Shown: positions 37,514-46,209, counted from the stretch's first letter. The stretch is 64,000 nt of DNA from Thiohalospira halophila DSM 15071 (GCF_900112605.1 NZ_FOMJ01000002.1:1-64000), one strand, 5' to 3'. Notes: generated by a model not told the origin, from the sequence alone. Program-made: numbers and translations.

Positions 37514-38076
37514 CCGAGCGCGTCCACCAGCGCCTGGGGCAGCTCCTGACCCCCGGCAAACCGGCGCTGGATGCCACCGCGGGCGGCGGGCACGACACCC
37601 TCTTCCTGGCGCGGACACTCCACCCCGGCCCGGTGCATGCGCTGGATATCCAGTCGGCCGCCCTGGAGCGGACCCGGGCCCGGCTGGAGGCCTCCGGCGT
37701 CGGTGAGTATGTCACCCTCCACCAGGCCAGCCACGGGGAACTCGGCGAGGTCCTGCCGGCCGAGCTGCGCGGGCGGCTGGCGGCGGTGCTGTTCAATCTC
37801 GGCTATCTTCCCGGGTACACGGCCGGGCCGACCACCGAGCCGGTGACCACCCTGGCCGCCCTGGAGGGGGCGATGGCCTGGCTGGCCCCCGGCGGTGTCC
37901 TCTCGGTGGTGGCCTATCGCGGGCACCCCGGGGGGAGGGAGGAGGCGCTGGCGGTGGGCGACTGGTTCGCCCGGCGCCTGCCGGCCGCCGAGGAGCGGGA
38001 TACCGGCGGTGAGGGCCCCATCGCGTGGCTGGGTCGCGCACCGGCCGTTGGCGAGGAGTCCATTAGTGGAACATAA
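37504..38076 (+). CDS. Small class I SAM-dependent methyltransferase (rRNA methylase / YtqB-like)
   Basis: 190 residues from ATG 37504, overlapping the upstream flavoprotein gene. SAM motif I is ALDATAGGGHDTLFLA (about 20-35). LFNLGYLPG is the NPPY-like motif typical of the rRMT-2 (PF06962) family, and GVLSVVAYRGHPGG follows. Family members act on RNA or, in B. subtilis YtqB/MnmM, on the tRNA wobble uridine side chain. That would fit the MnmC-like flavoprotein beside it, but this is inference. Confidence 0.8.
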   Translation: MRLTERVHQRLGQLLTPGKPALDATAGGGHDTLFLARTLHPGPVHALDIQSAALERTRARLEASGVGEYVTLHQASHGELGEVLPAELRGRLAAVLFNLGYLPGYTAGPTTEPVTTLAALEGAMAWLAPGGVLSVVAYRGHPGGREEALAVGDWFARRLPAAEERDTGGEGPIAWLGRAPAVGEESISGT

Positions 38077-38113
38077 TATTGGGCTCTCTCATCCAGTGAC
38101 CCGGAAGGAACCC

Positions 38114-39004
38114 ATGACCGAGACTGCCGTCAGCCGTACCGATGAGGAACTGATCAGCGTCCATGAGCTGGACCGCGACGGTGTGCAGGCCCTCCAGCAG
38201 CGGGCGGCCGAGGCGGCCGACATGGGCTTCGGGTTCCGCGACCTCCTCGCCGATGGCGGTCCGGGGCCGGAGCTGGCGGTGGTCCCCGCCGGGCGCTTCC
38301 TCTTCGGCTCCTCCCCGGAGGAGTTCGGCCACAAGCCCGACGAGGGGCCCCGGCGCTGGGCCGCCATCCGCCGGCCCTTCGCCATGGGCCGGTTCACGGT
38401 CACCGCCGCCGAGTTCGAGCGCTATCAGCGGGCCACCGGCTTCACCTTCCGCCGCGACCTCATTCGCGCCGACGGCGACTTCCCGGTGATGAACCTGCGG
38501 GTCCAGGAGGTGCGCGACTACCTGGCCTGGCTCTCGGAGCAGACGGGTGCCACCTATCGGCTACCCACCGAGGTGGAGTGGGAGTACGCCTGTCGCGCCG
38601 GGACCCGGACGCCCTTCGCCTTCGGCGAGTCGGTGGACTGCCACCAGGTCCACTTCAATCCCGCCTTCCCCTACGAGGAGCAGAAGCAGAAGAAACGCTG
38701 GTTCCTGCCGCGCTGCCTGCCCATGCCCTCCGCCCTGGAGGTGGGGCGCTACCCCTGCAACGCCTGGGGCCTGCACGACATGCACGGCAATGTCTGGGAG
38801 TTCACCGCCAGCCGCTGGAGCGAGTCGCTGCCCGCGGCGGTGCCGGACGAGCAGCTCTCCACCCTGCGCGAGCGCAAGCCCATCGTCGTGCGCGGCGGCT
38901 CCTACTTCGACATGGCGGTGCGCGCCCGCAGTGCCGCGCGCCAGCGCCGGGTGTGGGACGAGCTGGACGTGAACATCGGCTTCCGCGTGGTCCGCGAGCT
39001 CTGA
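38114..39004 (+). CDS. SUMF1/FGE-fold protein lacking the FGE cysteines
   Basis: 296 residues from ATG 38114 (ribosome binding site GGAAGGAA). FGE-sulfatase domain across about residues 60-295: VVPAGRFLFGSS, the FTVTAAEFERY type start, YRLPTEVEWEYACRAGT, GLHDMHGNVWEFTA, and the closing VRGGSYFD...NIGFRVVREL. The two active-site cysteines of true formylglycine-generating enzyme, which lie before the final N-x-GFR motif, are absent (ARQRRVWDELDVNIGFR). It therefore is not expected to activate sulfatases; no sulfatase gene is nearby. The actual function is unknown. Confidence 0.82.
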   Translation: MTETAVSRTDEELISVHELDRDGVQALQQRAAEAADMGFGFRDLLADGGPGPELAVVPAGRFLFGSSPEEFGHKPDEGPRRWAAIRRPFAMGRFTVTAAEFERYQRATGFTFRRDLIRADGDFPVMNLRVQEVRDYLAWLSEQTGATYRLPTEVEWEYACRAGTRTPFAFGESVDCHQVHFNPAFPYEEQKQKKRWFLPRCLPMPSALEVGRYPCNAWGLHDMHGNVWEFTASRWSESLPAAVPDEQLSTLRERKPIVVRGGSYFDMAVRARSAARQRRVWDELDVNIGFRVVREL

Positions 39005-39008
39005 GGTC

Positions 39009-39698
39009 GTGGCCGCCGAGCCCCGCTGCCTGACCCCCATCGGGGTCGTCCATTCCCCCTTCCGGCAGAAGTTCGGGATCCCGCGCCAGCCCCGGCTGGC
39101 GCCGGTGGAGGCCGAGATCGAGCTCTTCCCGCCCCTGGACGGGCCCGAGGCGGTCCGTGGGCTGGAGGGCTTCTCCCACCTCTGGGTGGTCTTCGCCTTC
39201 CACGCCGCCGGCGAGGGCGGCCCCACGGTCCGCCCGCCCCGCCTGGGCGGGCGCGACCGCCTGGGGGTGCTGGCCACCCGCAGTACCCATCGCCCCAACG
39301 GCCTCGGCCTCTCCGCGGTCACCCTGAAGGCGGTGGCCCCCGGCCGGCTCATCCTGGGCGGGGTGGACCTGCTGGACGGGACCCCGGTGCTCGACGTGAA
39401 GCCCTATCTCCCCTGGAGCGATGCCATCCCCGACGCCGCGGCCGGCTTCGCCGAGGCGCCGCCGCCCGCCCGGCCGGTGCACTTCGCCCCGGCCGCGGAG
39501 GCGGCCCTGGCCGAGCGCACCGACGGCGAGGACCTGCGCCGGCGCCTGGCAGCGGTGGTGGCGCTGGATCCCCGCCCGGCCACCGGCCGGACCGAGGGGC
39601 GGGTCTACCGCATGGCCTTCGCCGACGTGGATGTCGCCTTCACCGAAGAGGAGGAGGGCTTCCGGGTCCTGAGCCTGGAGGCGAGCCTCCGCGACTGA
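39009..39698 (+). CDS. trmO: tRNA m6t6A37 methyltransferase TrmO (TsaA family)
   Basis: N6-methylates t6A37 of tRNA-Thr using SAM. 229 residues from GTG 39009, 4 bases after the SUMF1-like stop. It has the TsaA/TrmO signature PIGVVHSPFRQKFGIPRQP, LEGFSHLWVVFAFH, ATRSTHRPNGLGLSAV and DVKPYLPWSDA. The C-terminal domain is of usual size (E. coli 235). It precedes an archaeal-type SAM synthetase. Confidence 0.93.
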   Translation: MAAEPRCLTPIGVVHSPFRQKFGIPRQPRLAPVEAEIELFPPLDGPEAVRGLEGFSHLWVVFAFHAAGEGGPTVRPPRLGGRDRLGVLATRSTHRPNGLGLSAVTLKAVAPGRLILGGVDLLDGTPVLDVKPYLPWSDAIPDAAAGFAEAPPPARPVHFAPAAEAALAERTDGEDLRRRLAAVVALDPRPATGRTEGRVYRMAFADVDVAFTEEEEGFRVLSLEASLRD

Positions 39699-39770
39699 AT
39701 GGCTCGCCATGGCGATGGGCCGCACCGCGCTGGTAACCTGTCCCCTTGTCCGCACCGGAGACATGACCGC

Positions 39771-40976
39771 ATGGAGTGGTACCTCGACGCCCGCCCCGCC
39801 GCGCCCGGCGCGGTGGAGATCGCCGAACGCAAGGGGACCGGGCACCCCGATACCATCTGCGACGCCCTCACCGAGCGGCTGAGCCTGGAACTCTCCCGCC
39901 TCTACGAGGAGCGCTTCGGCACCATCCTCCACCACAACGTGGACAAGGCGCTGCTCTGGGGCGGGGCGGCCGAGCCCGCCTTCGGCGGCGGCCGGGTGAC
40001 CGCCCCCATGGAGATCTACCTGGCCGGGCGGGCCACCCGGGAGGTCCGCGGCGAGACCCTGCCGGTGGATGAGCTGGTCCAGCAGGTCACCCGCGACTGG
40101 CTGGGGGAGAACCTCCACGCCCTGGATCCCGAGCGCGATGTCCGCGTCCACTCCCTCATCCGCCCCGGCTCCGCCGATCTCACCGAGCTCTTCCTGCGTC
40201 GCGAGAGCGGCGGCGTCTGGTACGCCAATGACACCTCCGTGGGCGTCGGCTTCGCCCCCCTCTCCGCGGTGGAGCGCGCCGTGGATGCCGCCGAGCGCCG
40301 GGTGAACGCGCCCGACTTCAAGGCGGCCCACCCCGAGACCGGGGAGGACGTGAAGGTCATGGGCGTTCGCCGGGGGGATACCCTCCACCTCACCGTGGGC
40401 TGCGCCATGGTCGACCGCGATCTGGCCGATCTGGACGCCTACCTCGCCGCCCGGGAGGCGGTGGCCGAGGCGGTGCGCGAGGCGGCCGCCGCGGTCACCG
40501 ACCTGGAGCTGGACGTCGCGGTGAACGCCGCCGACGTCCCCGAGCACGAGTCCATCTACCTCACCACCACCGGGACCTCCGCCGAGGCGGGCGATGACGG
40601 CGAGGCCGGGCGGGGCAACCGGGTCAACGGCCTCATCACTCCCTACCGGCCCATGACCATGGAGTCGGTGGCCGGCAAGAACCCGGTGACCCATGTGGGC
40701 AAGGTCTACAACCTCATCGCCAGCCGCGCCGCCGAGGCGATGGTCCGGGAGGTGGACGGTATCGAGGGGGCGGAGGTCTACCTGGTCAGCCAGATCGGGC
40801 GGCCGGTGCCGGACCCCCAGGCCGCCCACGTCCGCCTGAGCCTGGCCGACGGTACCGCCGCCGCCGGCCTGGAGGCGGAGGCGCGCCGGATCCTCAACGC
40901 CGAGCTGGAGGCCTCCCCGGACCTCTGGCGGTTGCTGCTGGACGGCACTGTGGCCTGCGATCGCTGGCCGCTGTAG
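39771..40976 (+). CDS. mat: S-adenosylmethionine synthetase, archaeal type
   Basis: Makes SAM from ATP and methionine. 401 residues from ATG 39771. It belongs to the archaeal AdoMet synthetase family (PF01941), not the bacterial MetK family: ERKGTGHPDTICDALTE at the N-terminus, HHNVDKALLWGG, and GRGNRVNGLITPYRPMTMESV with GKNPVTHVGKVYN. About 400 residues is the archaeal length. Bacteria with this form are known but uncommon. It lies beside SAM-using trmO. Codon use looks like its neighbours, so any transfer is old. Confidence 0.93.
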   Translation: MEWYLDARPAAPGAVEIAERKGTGHPDTICDALTERLSLELSRLYEERFGTILHHNVDKALLWGGAAEPAFGGGRVTAPMEIYLAGRATREVRGETLPVDELVQQVTRDWLGENLHALDPERDVRVHSLIRPGSADLTELFLRRESGGVWYANDTSVGVGFAPLSAVERAVDAAERRVNAPDFKAAHPETGEDVKVMGVRRGDTLHLTVGCAMVDRDLADLDAYLAAREAVAEAVREAAAAVTDLELDVAVNAADVPEHESIYLTTTGTSAEAGDDGEAGRGNRVNGLITPYRPMTMESVAGKNPVTHVGKVYNLIASRAAEAMVREVDGIEGAEVYLVSQIGRPVPDPQAAHVRLSLADGTAAAGLEAEARRILNAELEASPDLWRLLLDGTVACDRWPL

Positions 40977-41022
40977 GCAGAGGGAGAGTCAGCGGGCGAG
41001 CTGAACAAAATTCGCTCAATGA

Positions 41023-41028
41023 TAGAAT
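41023..41028 (+). promoter_or_regulatory. Possible -10 box of nhaC
   Basis: TAGAAT lies 30 bases before the nhaC ATG, in a locally AT-rich stretch (41004-41030). The -35 region (CTGAAC around 41001) is weak. Confidence 0.4.
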
Positions 41029-41058
41029 AAGCGGGTCTATGGCAACCCGCGAGGTCTC

Positions 41059-42588
41059 ATGATTACCCGCAACCCGGAAGAGGGGGAGCCCGAGGTTCCC
41101 CTGCCCAGCCTCGCTATGGCGCTGTTCCCCATCCTGGTGACCATGGCTCTCATCCTCCTCCAGATCGTCGCCTTCGACGAGTTCATTCCCCACATCCCGC
41201 TGACCGTCGGTATCGCCATGACCGGCCTCATGGGCTGGTATAACGGGATCCGCTGGTGGCGGATGGAGAACGGCCTCTACCACGTCGTCCACATCGGCCT
41301 GCAGTCGGTGGCCATCCTCGTCGTGGTCGGCATGATCATCGGCAGCTGGATCCTCTCCGGCACGGTTCCGCTGCTCATCTACTACGGCCTGCAGCTCATC
41401 ACGCCGGAGCTCTTCCTCCTGGCGGCCATGCTGCTGACCACCATCGTCTCCATCGCGGTGGGGACCTCCTGGGGGACCGTGGGGACGGTCGGCCTGGCGC
41501 TGGTGGGTATCGGCGAGGGGCTGGGGATACCCATGTACCTCACGGGTGGCGCCATCGTCTCCGGCGCCTTCTTCGGCGACAAGATGTCGCCGCTGTCGGA
41601 CACGACCAACCTGGCGCCGGCGGTTACCTCCACCAACCTCTTCAGCCACATCCGCGGAATGATGGCCACCTCGGTCCCGGCGCTCATCATTGCCGGCGTG
41701 ATCTACTGGCTCATCGGGCTGGGCTATGCGGAGGCCGGCATGGACGGCGAGCGCGTGGCGACCATCCTCGAGGGGCTGGAGGCACAATTCACCCTCCATC
41801 CGCTGTTGCTGCTCCCGGCGGTCCTGGTGCTCGTGCTCGCCCTGAGCCGGTATCCGGTGCTCCCCACGCTCTTCCTGGGGGCGGTTGCCGGGGCGGTGAC
41901 GGCCGTGATCGGCCAGGGGGTCGGCCCGGAGGCGGTGGTGACCGCCATGCAGGGTGGTTTCACCAGCAATACCGGGGTGGATGCGGTGGACAGCCTCCTC
42001 TCCGCGGGCGGGATCCAGTCCATGATGTGGACCATATCCCTGGTCCTCATCGCGCTCGCCTTCGGCGGGATCGTGGAGGAGACCCGCTGCATCGAGGCCA
42101 TCCTGAATGCCGTCATGGCCCGGGTGCGCGGCCGTTTCTCCCTCACCCTGGCGAGTACCGGCAGCGCGGCGGGGACCAACCTCGTCTCCGGTGATCCCTA
42201 CCTCTCCATCGCCCTGCCCGGGCGCATGTTCGCCCCGGCGTTCCGCGGCCAGGGCCTGTCGACCCTGAACCTCTCGCGGTCGGTGGAAGAGGGGGGCACG
42301 TTGTTGAACCCCCTCATCCCCTGGGGAGCCGGCGCGGCCTTTACCGCCGGCGCCCTGGGGATCCCGACCCTGGAGTACGCCGCCTTCGCCTTCGTCTGCT
42401 GGCTCTCACCGCTCATCGGGCTGGCCTACGCCGCCCTGGGCTGGTTCGTGATCCCCGCCTCCGAGGCCGAGAAGGAGCGCTGGCAGAGTGACGAGGAGCT
42501 GGTCATGGTCTCCGGCGAGATGGTCAACTCCGCCGACCTCGAACCCGAGGAGCTGGAGCGCGCCTTCGACGCCTGGCGCAAACGCTAG
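41059..42588 (+). CDS. nhaC: NhaC-family Na+/H+ antiporter
   Basis: Inner-membrane secondary antiporter exporting Na+ for H+. 509 residues with about eleven to twelve hydrophobic segments. NhaC features: GTSWGTVGTVGLAL near residue 135, GAFFGDKMSPLSDTTNLAPA near 170, and AGTNLVSGDPYLSIALPGRMF near 375. Single gene with its own likely promoter. Fits a halophile that must keep cytosolic Na+ low, together with the Mnh operon at the window end. Confidence 0.93.
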   Translation: MITRNPEEGEPEVPLPSLAMALFPILVTMALILLQIVAFDEFIPHIPLTVGIAMTGLMGWYNGIRWWRMENGLYHVVHIGLQSVAILVVVGMIIGSWILSGTVPLLIYYGLQLITPELFLLAAMLLTTIVSIAVGTSWGTVGTVGLALVGIGEGLGIPMYLTGGAIVSGAFFGDKMSPLSDTTNLAPAVTSTNLFSHIRGMMATSVPALIIAGVIYWLIGLGYAEAGMDGERVATILEGLEAQFTLHPLLLLPAVLVLVLALSRYPVLPTLFLGAVAGAVTAVIGQGVGPEAVVTAMQGGFTSNTGVDAVDSLLSAGGIQSMMWTISLVLIALAFGGIVEETRCIEAILNAVMARVRGRFSLTLASTGSAAGTNLVSGDPYLSIALPGRMFAPAFRGQGLSTLNLSRSVEEGGTLLNPLIPWGAGAAFTAGALGIPTLEYAAFAFVCWLSPLIGLAYAALGWFVIPASEAEKERWQSDEELVMVSGEMVNSADLEPEELERAFDAWRKR

Positions 42589-42627
42589 CGCCAACCGGGG
42601 TATCGGCTCCTTGCCGGTGCCCCCGCT

Positions 42628-42650
42628 TCCCCGGGAACCCCTCCCGGGGA
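42628..42650. terminator. Hairpin after nhaC
   Basis: TCCCCGGGA (42628-42636) and TCCCGGGGA (42642-42650) form a perfect 9-bp stem with a 5-base loop, 40 bases beyond the nhaC stop. No T-run. Confidence 0.5.
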
Positions 42651-42656
42651 TAGTGG

Positions 42657-42716
42657 AATTGCAATTTCCCTCCCCCGAACTCCCCTCTGCCCCGGATTGC
42701 AATCTGCAATTCGGGG
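42657..42716. promoter_or_regulatory. Two TTGCAA palindromes upstream of the sigma-54 activator relic
   Basis: AATTGCAATT (42657-42666) and ATTGCAATCTGCAAT (42696-42710) are perfect dyads about 41 bp apart centre to centre. The second is embedded in a longer hairpin, CCCCGGATTGCA / TGCAATTCGGGG (42690-42716). They precede the activator fragment, so they may be its old autoregulatory sites, or a terminator-like structure between nhaC and pilY1. Confidence 0.45.
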
Positions 42717-42736
42717 CACTCTCTTTCTCTCCGAGA

Positions 42737-42860
42737 ATGGTAGTGGCCATGAACTGTGCTGCCGTCCCGGAGAACATCATCGAGAGCGAACTCTTCGGTT
42801 ATGTGTGCGGAGCCTCCATTGGTGCTGGCGGCGAGCCCCCAGCCGCTGGCCGATTTCGTC
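42737..42860 (+). pseudogene. Fragment of a sigma-54-dependent activator AAA+ domain
   Basis: Reading from ATG 42737 gives MVVAMNCAAVPENIIESELFG, then YVCGASIGAGGEPPAAGRF. This is the stretch between Walker A and the GAFTGA loop of NtrC-type activators (usual form FVAINCAAIPE..LESELFGHEKGAFTGA). The Walker A site, the rest of the AAA+ domain and the DNA-binding domain are missing, and GAFTGA is degraded to GASIGA. It lies between the converging nhaC and pilY1 genes. I read it as a gene relic; the homologous stretch is only about 35-40 residues. Confidence 0.65.
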
Positions 42861-42878
42861 ACTCCGCGCTGAATCGCC

Positions 42879-45680
42879 TCAGCGTAGGCGCCGCCAGGAC
42901 TGGCGGCCCACGCTCCCCGGTGGCCGCTCTTCCTGGATGGTCTCCACCTCGCCGGCGGTGCCGGCGGTCACCTTCACCTCGCCGGGCTCGGTATCGCCGA
43001 TGTCCAGCACCTTCGGGGCCGTGGGCATGCCCGATTCGCTCTTGCGGCCGCTGGCGGCTACCTGGTCATCACCGTCATCACCGCTTTCGGGGTTATCGAC
43101 CATGTCCGCCTCGTCCACCGTCCCGTCGTCGCTGATGTCGAAGGGGGTCCGGCTCAGCCGCGCGCCACTAACGGCGTCCAGCTCCATGAGCCAGCCGGTG
43201 CCGCCGTAGCCGCAGGCATCGCCGCTGGGGATCCGGGTGGTGAAGATGATCCGGCCGCTTCGCAGTAGCGGGGGGTTCACCACGCGTTCGCCGGCGCTGG
43301 GCAGCTCCATGTACCAGCCGTCATGGTGGGCGCGCATTCGTTCGTCGCTGGTCACGCGGATGCCGGTGCCGTCCACCGTTCCCTCCCAGGTCACCTCCTG
43401 CTCCAGCAGGTTGTCGGCGGAGGCGGGGCTGCCCTCGTCCAGGATCCCGTAGAAGGCCTGTCGGCCCTGGCCGATGGCGTCGGCGTCGTCGGGTTCCAGG
43501 TACTGGCCGGTACCGAAGTAGACCATGACCCCGTGACCCCGCGGGTGGCGGCCCACCCGGGGGGCGCTGGTGATGGGCTGGCCCTCGCCATCGGGGCCCG
43601 TCGCCCGGAAGAGGGGGGTGCCGCCGTTGGCCACCGCCCAGCCGGAGGCGGAGGTGTTGTCGACGTCGAACTTCCAGAGGTTGCCGCGCAGGTCGCCGGC
43701 GTAGATGGTGTCCACGACGCCGTCGCCGTCGAGGTCCACGGGGGTGGCGGTGGCCAGGCCGTTGGGGTCGGCGGCGCTGCCGACGCCGGTATCCAGACGG
43801 GTGTAGTCGTCTGCGGTCCAGCCGTCGCGCCCGGCATCGATGGGGGCGATGAAGAGGCTGGCGGTCCCGCCGCCGGCGTGGCCGTCGGCCTCGCTGTTGT
43901 TGTAGCCGTTGCCGAAGATCACGGCCCACTCGCCGTTGGCCATGTGGGCGATGGCGGGGCGGGAGAAGGTATAGCCCAGTTCGGCGTCATCGGCGTCGGT
44001 GAACTCCCAGACCACCTGGTTGCCGGCGCCCGCCTCGTCGGTGAAGTCGTCGGGATCGGTGATGTCCAGCAGGTAGATCCCCTGCCCCCCGGCGCGCAGG
44101 CCGCCGGCGGCGAAGGTGCCCCAGCCATCCTGGCTCCAGGCGTCGGCCACCGTGGGGGTACCGTCGACGTAGTACTGGTGGTCGTAGACCGGGTCGGCGA
44201 GATCGCCCAGCCGGTCGACCACCGGCGAGGGGGCGTAAGCGAAGCGTTCCGTCCCGTCCTCGGCATCGAAGGCGTGGAGGAAGCCGTCGTTGGCGCCCGC
44301 CAGGATCAGCGGGGTGCGGTCCGCATGGTCCTCGCGGTAGGCGGCATAGTCGGATTCGTCGCCGCCGGACCAGTGGACCCGGTCGTAGCCCGAGGCCGGT
44401 GGCCCGGAGTAGGCCGGCCCGGAATGGACGATGTCTCCCAGACGGTGGGCGCGGTCCCGCCAGTCGCCGCCGTTCTGCTCCTCGGTGCCGCGATCGCCGC
44501 GCAGCCAGGCCACCACTTCCGGGTCGCCCAGCGCGTTCCGGGTCGCCGTGTCCAGCTGATCCCAGCGCAGGGGGGTGCCCTCCTCTCCGACGACGAGGGT
44601 GCGCTGGTCCGGTTCGGGGATCCGGTCGCTGGCGGTCCACTCCGGTGCCCCGGCGAGGGTCAGGGTCTGCGTATCCAGGGTGTAGGCGAGGAGATCGCCG
44701 CTCCAGTCGCCACCCTGGAAGCGGGCCTGGTAGATCCGGCTCTCGCCGGAGACCTGGCCGGTGTTGGCCGCCACGGGGGCGGCCGTCGCGGTGAGGTCGC
44801 GGATGGAGGCCATGGCTTCCTCCAGGGCGCGGGTGAGCTCCTCGGCGTTGTCGGCGGTGTAGTAGTCGCCGCCGCCGTAGTCGGCGGCCTCCTCCAGCAG
44901 GTCCAGGTCGGTGGTGAAGCCGATGGTGAAGGTCCGCAGCTCCTGATGGGAGAAGGGGGGCTCATCGAAGCCGGTGCCGGTGGCATCGGTGCCGCCGTGG
45001 CGCAGGTCGGTCTCCCGGGCGAAGAGGGCGAAGTCGTCCAGGTAGCCGTTGCGGTCGTTTTCGTCCTCGTCCCAGTCCGGGAGGCGGTGGTCGGGGTCGT
45101 CCGGGTCGTGGTGGGGCCAGGTATCGTCCTGAGTGGGTTCGCCGTCGCTCACGGTAATGACGAAGCTGTTCTGGCAGCGGTACTCCACGGGGGACTGGTA
45201 GTCGGCCTCCTGGAAGAAGCCGCCCAGGCCCCGGAAATAGCGTGTGACCTCGTAATAGGCCTCCGCCAGTGGTGTGCCGCCCACCGCGCGGGCGTTCTCG
45301 ATGGCATCCCGGACCGTCTGCTGGTCGCTGCCGCAGCCGGCCACCACCCGGCCTCCCTCGTTGCCGTCGAAGAGGGTCAGGCCGAAACGGGTATCGGGAT
45401 TGTCCGCTACCAGGTCGGTGGTGACCTCCCGGGCGATGTCCATGCGCGTGACCCTGCCCTCCACGCACTCCCGGCGTCCCCACCAGCTCTCTTCCCAGCG
45501 GTCGCACTCCTCTACGGTGTCCATGGAGCCGGAGTCGTCCAGCAGGATCATGACGTTGGGTTCGACGCCGGAGGCGAGGGTCAGTGGCTGCGAGGCCAGG
45601 TTGAGCGGGTCGGCGGTGGCCCCGCCGGCCGCGAGGGCGAGCAGGGCCGCGATGAACGGCGGGGAGTGGCGAGCATCCAT
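42879..45680 (-). CDS. pilY1: Type IV pilus tip/assembly protein PilY1
   Basis: Pilus-associated adhesin and mechanosensor, exported to the cell surface. 933 residues: signal peptide (1-23, ending GGATA), a von Willebrand A domain with MIDAS motif DDSGSM (about 47-52), and C-terminal PilY1 beta-propeller with VDNTSASGWAV, YFGTGQYLEPDDAD and repeated Asp-rich loops (DLDGDGVVD) that resemble calcium sites. Shorter than the 1160-residue P. aeruginosa form. An AAGGAGGGA site precedes the start. Last gene of pilV-pilW-pilX-pilY1. Confidence 0.92.
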   Translation of the reverse strand: MDARHSPPFIAALLALAAGGATADPLNLASQPLTLASGVEPNVMILLDDSGSMDTVEECDRWEESWWGRRECVEGRVTRMDIAREVTTDLVADNPDTRFGLTLFDGNEGGRVVAGCGSDQQTVRDAIENARAVGGTPLAEAYYEVTRYFRGLGGFFQEADYQSPVEYRCQNSFVITVSDGEPTQDDTWPHHDPDDPDHRLPDWDEDENDRNGYLDDFALFARETDLRHGGTDATGTGFDEPPFSHQELRTFTIGFTTDLDLLEEAADYGGGDYYTADNAEELTRALEEAMASIRDLTATAAPVAANTGQVSGESRIYQARFQGGDWSGDLLAYTLDTQTLTLAGAPEWTASDRIPEPDQRTLVVGEEGTPLRWDQLDTATRNALGDPEVVAWLRGDRGTEEQNGGDWRDRAHRLGDIVHSGPAYSGPPASGYDRVHWSGGDESDYAAYREDHADRTPLILAGANDGFLHAFDAEDGTERFAYAPSPVVDRLGDLADPVYDHQYYVDGTPTVADAWSQDGWGTFAAGGLRAGGQGIYLLDITDPDDFTDEAGAGNQVVWEFTDADDAELGYTFSRPAIAHMANGEWAVIFGNGYNNSEADGHAGGGTASLFIAPIDAGRDGWTADDYTRLDTGVGSAADPNGLATATPVDLDGDGVVDTIYAGDLRGNLWKFDVDNTSASGWAVANGGTPLFRATGPDGEGQPITSAPRVGRHPRGHGVMVYFGTGQYLEPDDADAIGQGRQAFYGILDEGSPASADNLLEQEVTWEGTVDGTGIRVTSDERMRAHHDGWYMELPSAGERVVNPPLLRSGRIIFTTRIPSGDACGYGGTGWLMELDAVSGARLSRTPFDISDDGTVDEADMVDNPESGDDGDDQVAASGRKSESGMPTAPKVLDIGDTEPGEVKVTAGTAGEVETIQEERPPGSVGRQSWRRLR

Positions 45681-45711
45681 GCGCGGTTCCCTCCTTGCTG
45701 GTCGGTAAAGG

Positions 45712-46209
45712 TCAGTCGGTGAAGCGGCGGGCGTAGATTACTTCGAGGACGACCCGGGTCCCCGGTTGGGAGCCGGTGGCGCGGGCGATGACGCGATAGA
45801 GGTCGCGCCCCTTACGGCCCGCCCGGCCCACCCCCAGGTCGTCGGGAATAAAGCCGAGGTACTCCACGACGTAGCGGCCGTCCTCGGTGAGTTCGCCGTT
45901 GTTCGTCCACCAGGTGTCGTCGGTGACCCGCCAGTTGTTGCCGGGCCCCAGGGGCAGTTCGCCCCGGGGATAGACATCGTCGCAGTCCGCCCCGGAGCAG
46001 GTGGTCGGGCGCGTCATGCGGCTCCGGCCCTCCTCCCAGGCGGCCTCCAGGGTCGCCTCCGCCGCCGCCAGGGTCGCCTCCCGATCCCGCTGGCCGGTGG
46101 CCAGAAGCTGCTGGATATCGGCCCCGCGGAAACTGGCCAGGGTCAGGGCGGCCAGGGCGACCAGCAGGGTCAGGGCGAGGATGAGCACGGCGCCGCGCTG
46201 ATGCCTCAT
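45712..46209 (-). CDS. pilX: Minor pilin PilX
   Basis: Minor pilin of the type IV pilus. 165 residues. The short leader MRHQRGAVLILALTLLVALAAL has the prepilin-like Gly followed by a hydrophobic helix; the fifth residue is not Glu, as is common in PilX/GspK-like proteins. It ends 31 bases before pilY1 and overlaps pilW by 4 bases. Confidence 0.85.
   Translation of the reverse strand: MRHQRGAVLILALTLLVALAALTLASFRGADIQQLLATGQRDREATLAAAEATLEAAWEEGRSRMTRPTTCSGADCDDVYPRGELPLGPGNNWRVTDDTWWTNNGELTEDGRYVVEYLGFIPDDLGVGRAGRKGRDLYRVIARATGSQPGTRVVLEVIYARRFTD

Noticed and set aside
42690-42716. Sigma-54 promoter (GG-N10-GC) at the TTGCAA hairpin
   Set aside because: Only the GG and GC steps fit; the rest of the -24 element does not match, and the palindrome explains the pattern.
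43323-45722. 799-codon plus-strand frame opposite pilY1
   Set aside because: Antisense to PilY1, which has a vWA domain, signal peptide and ribosome binding site.
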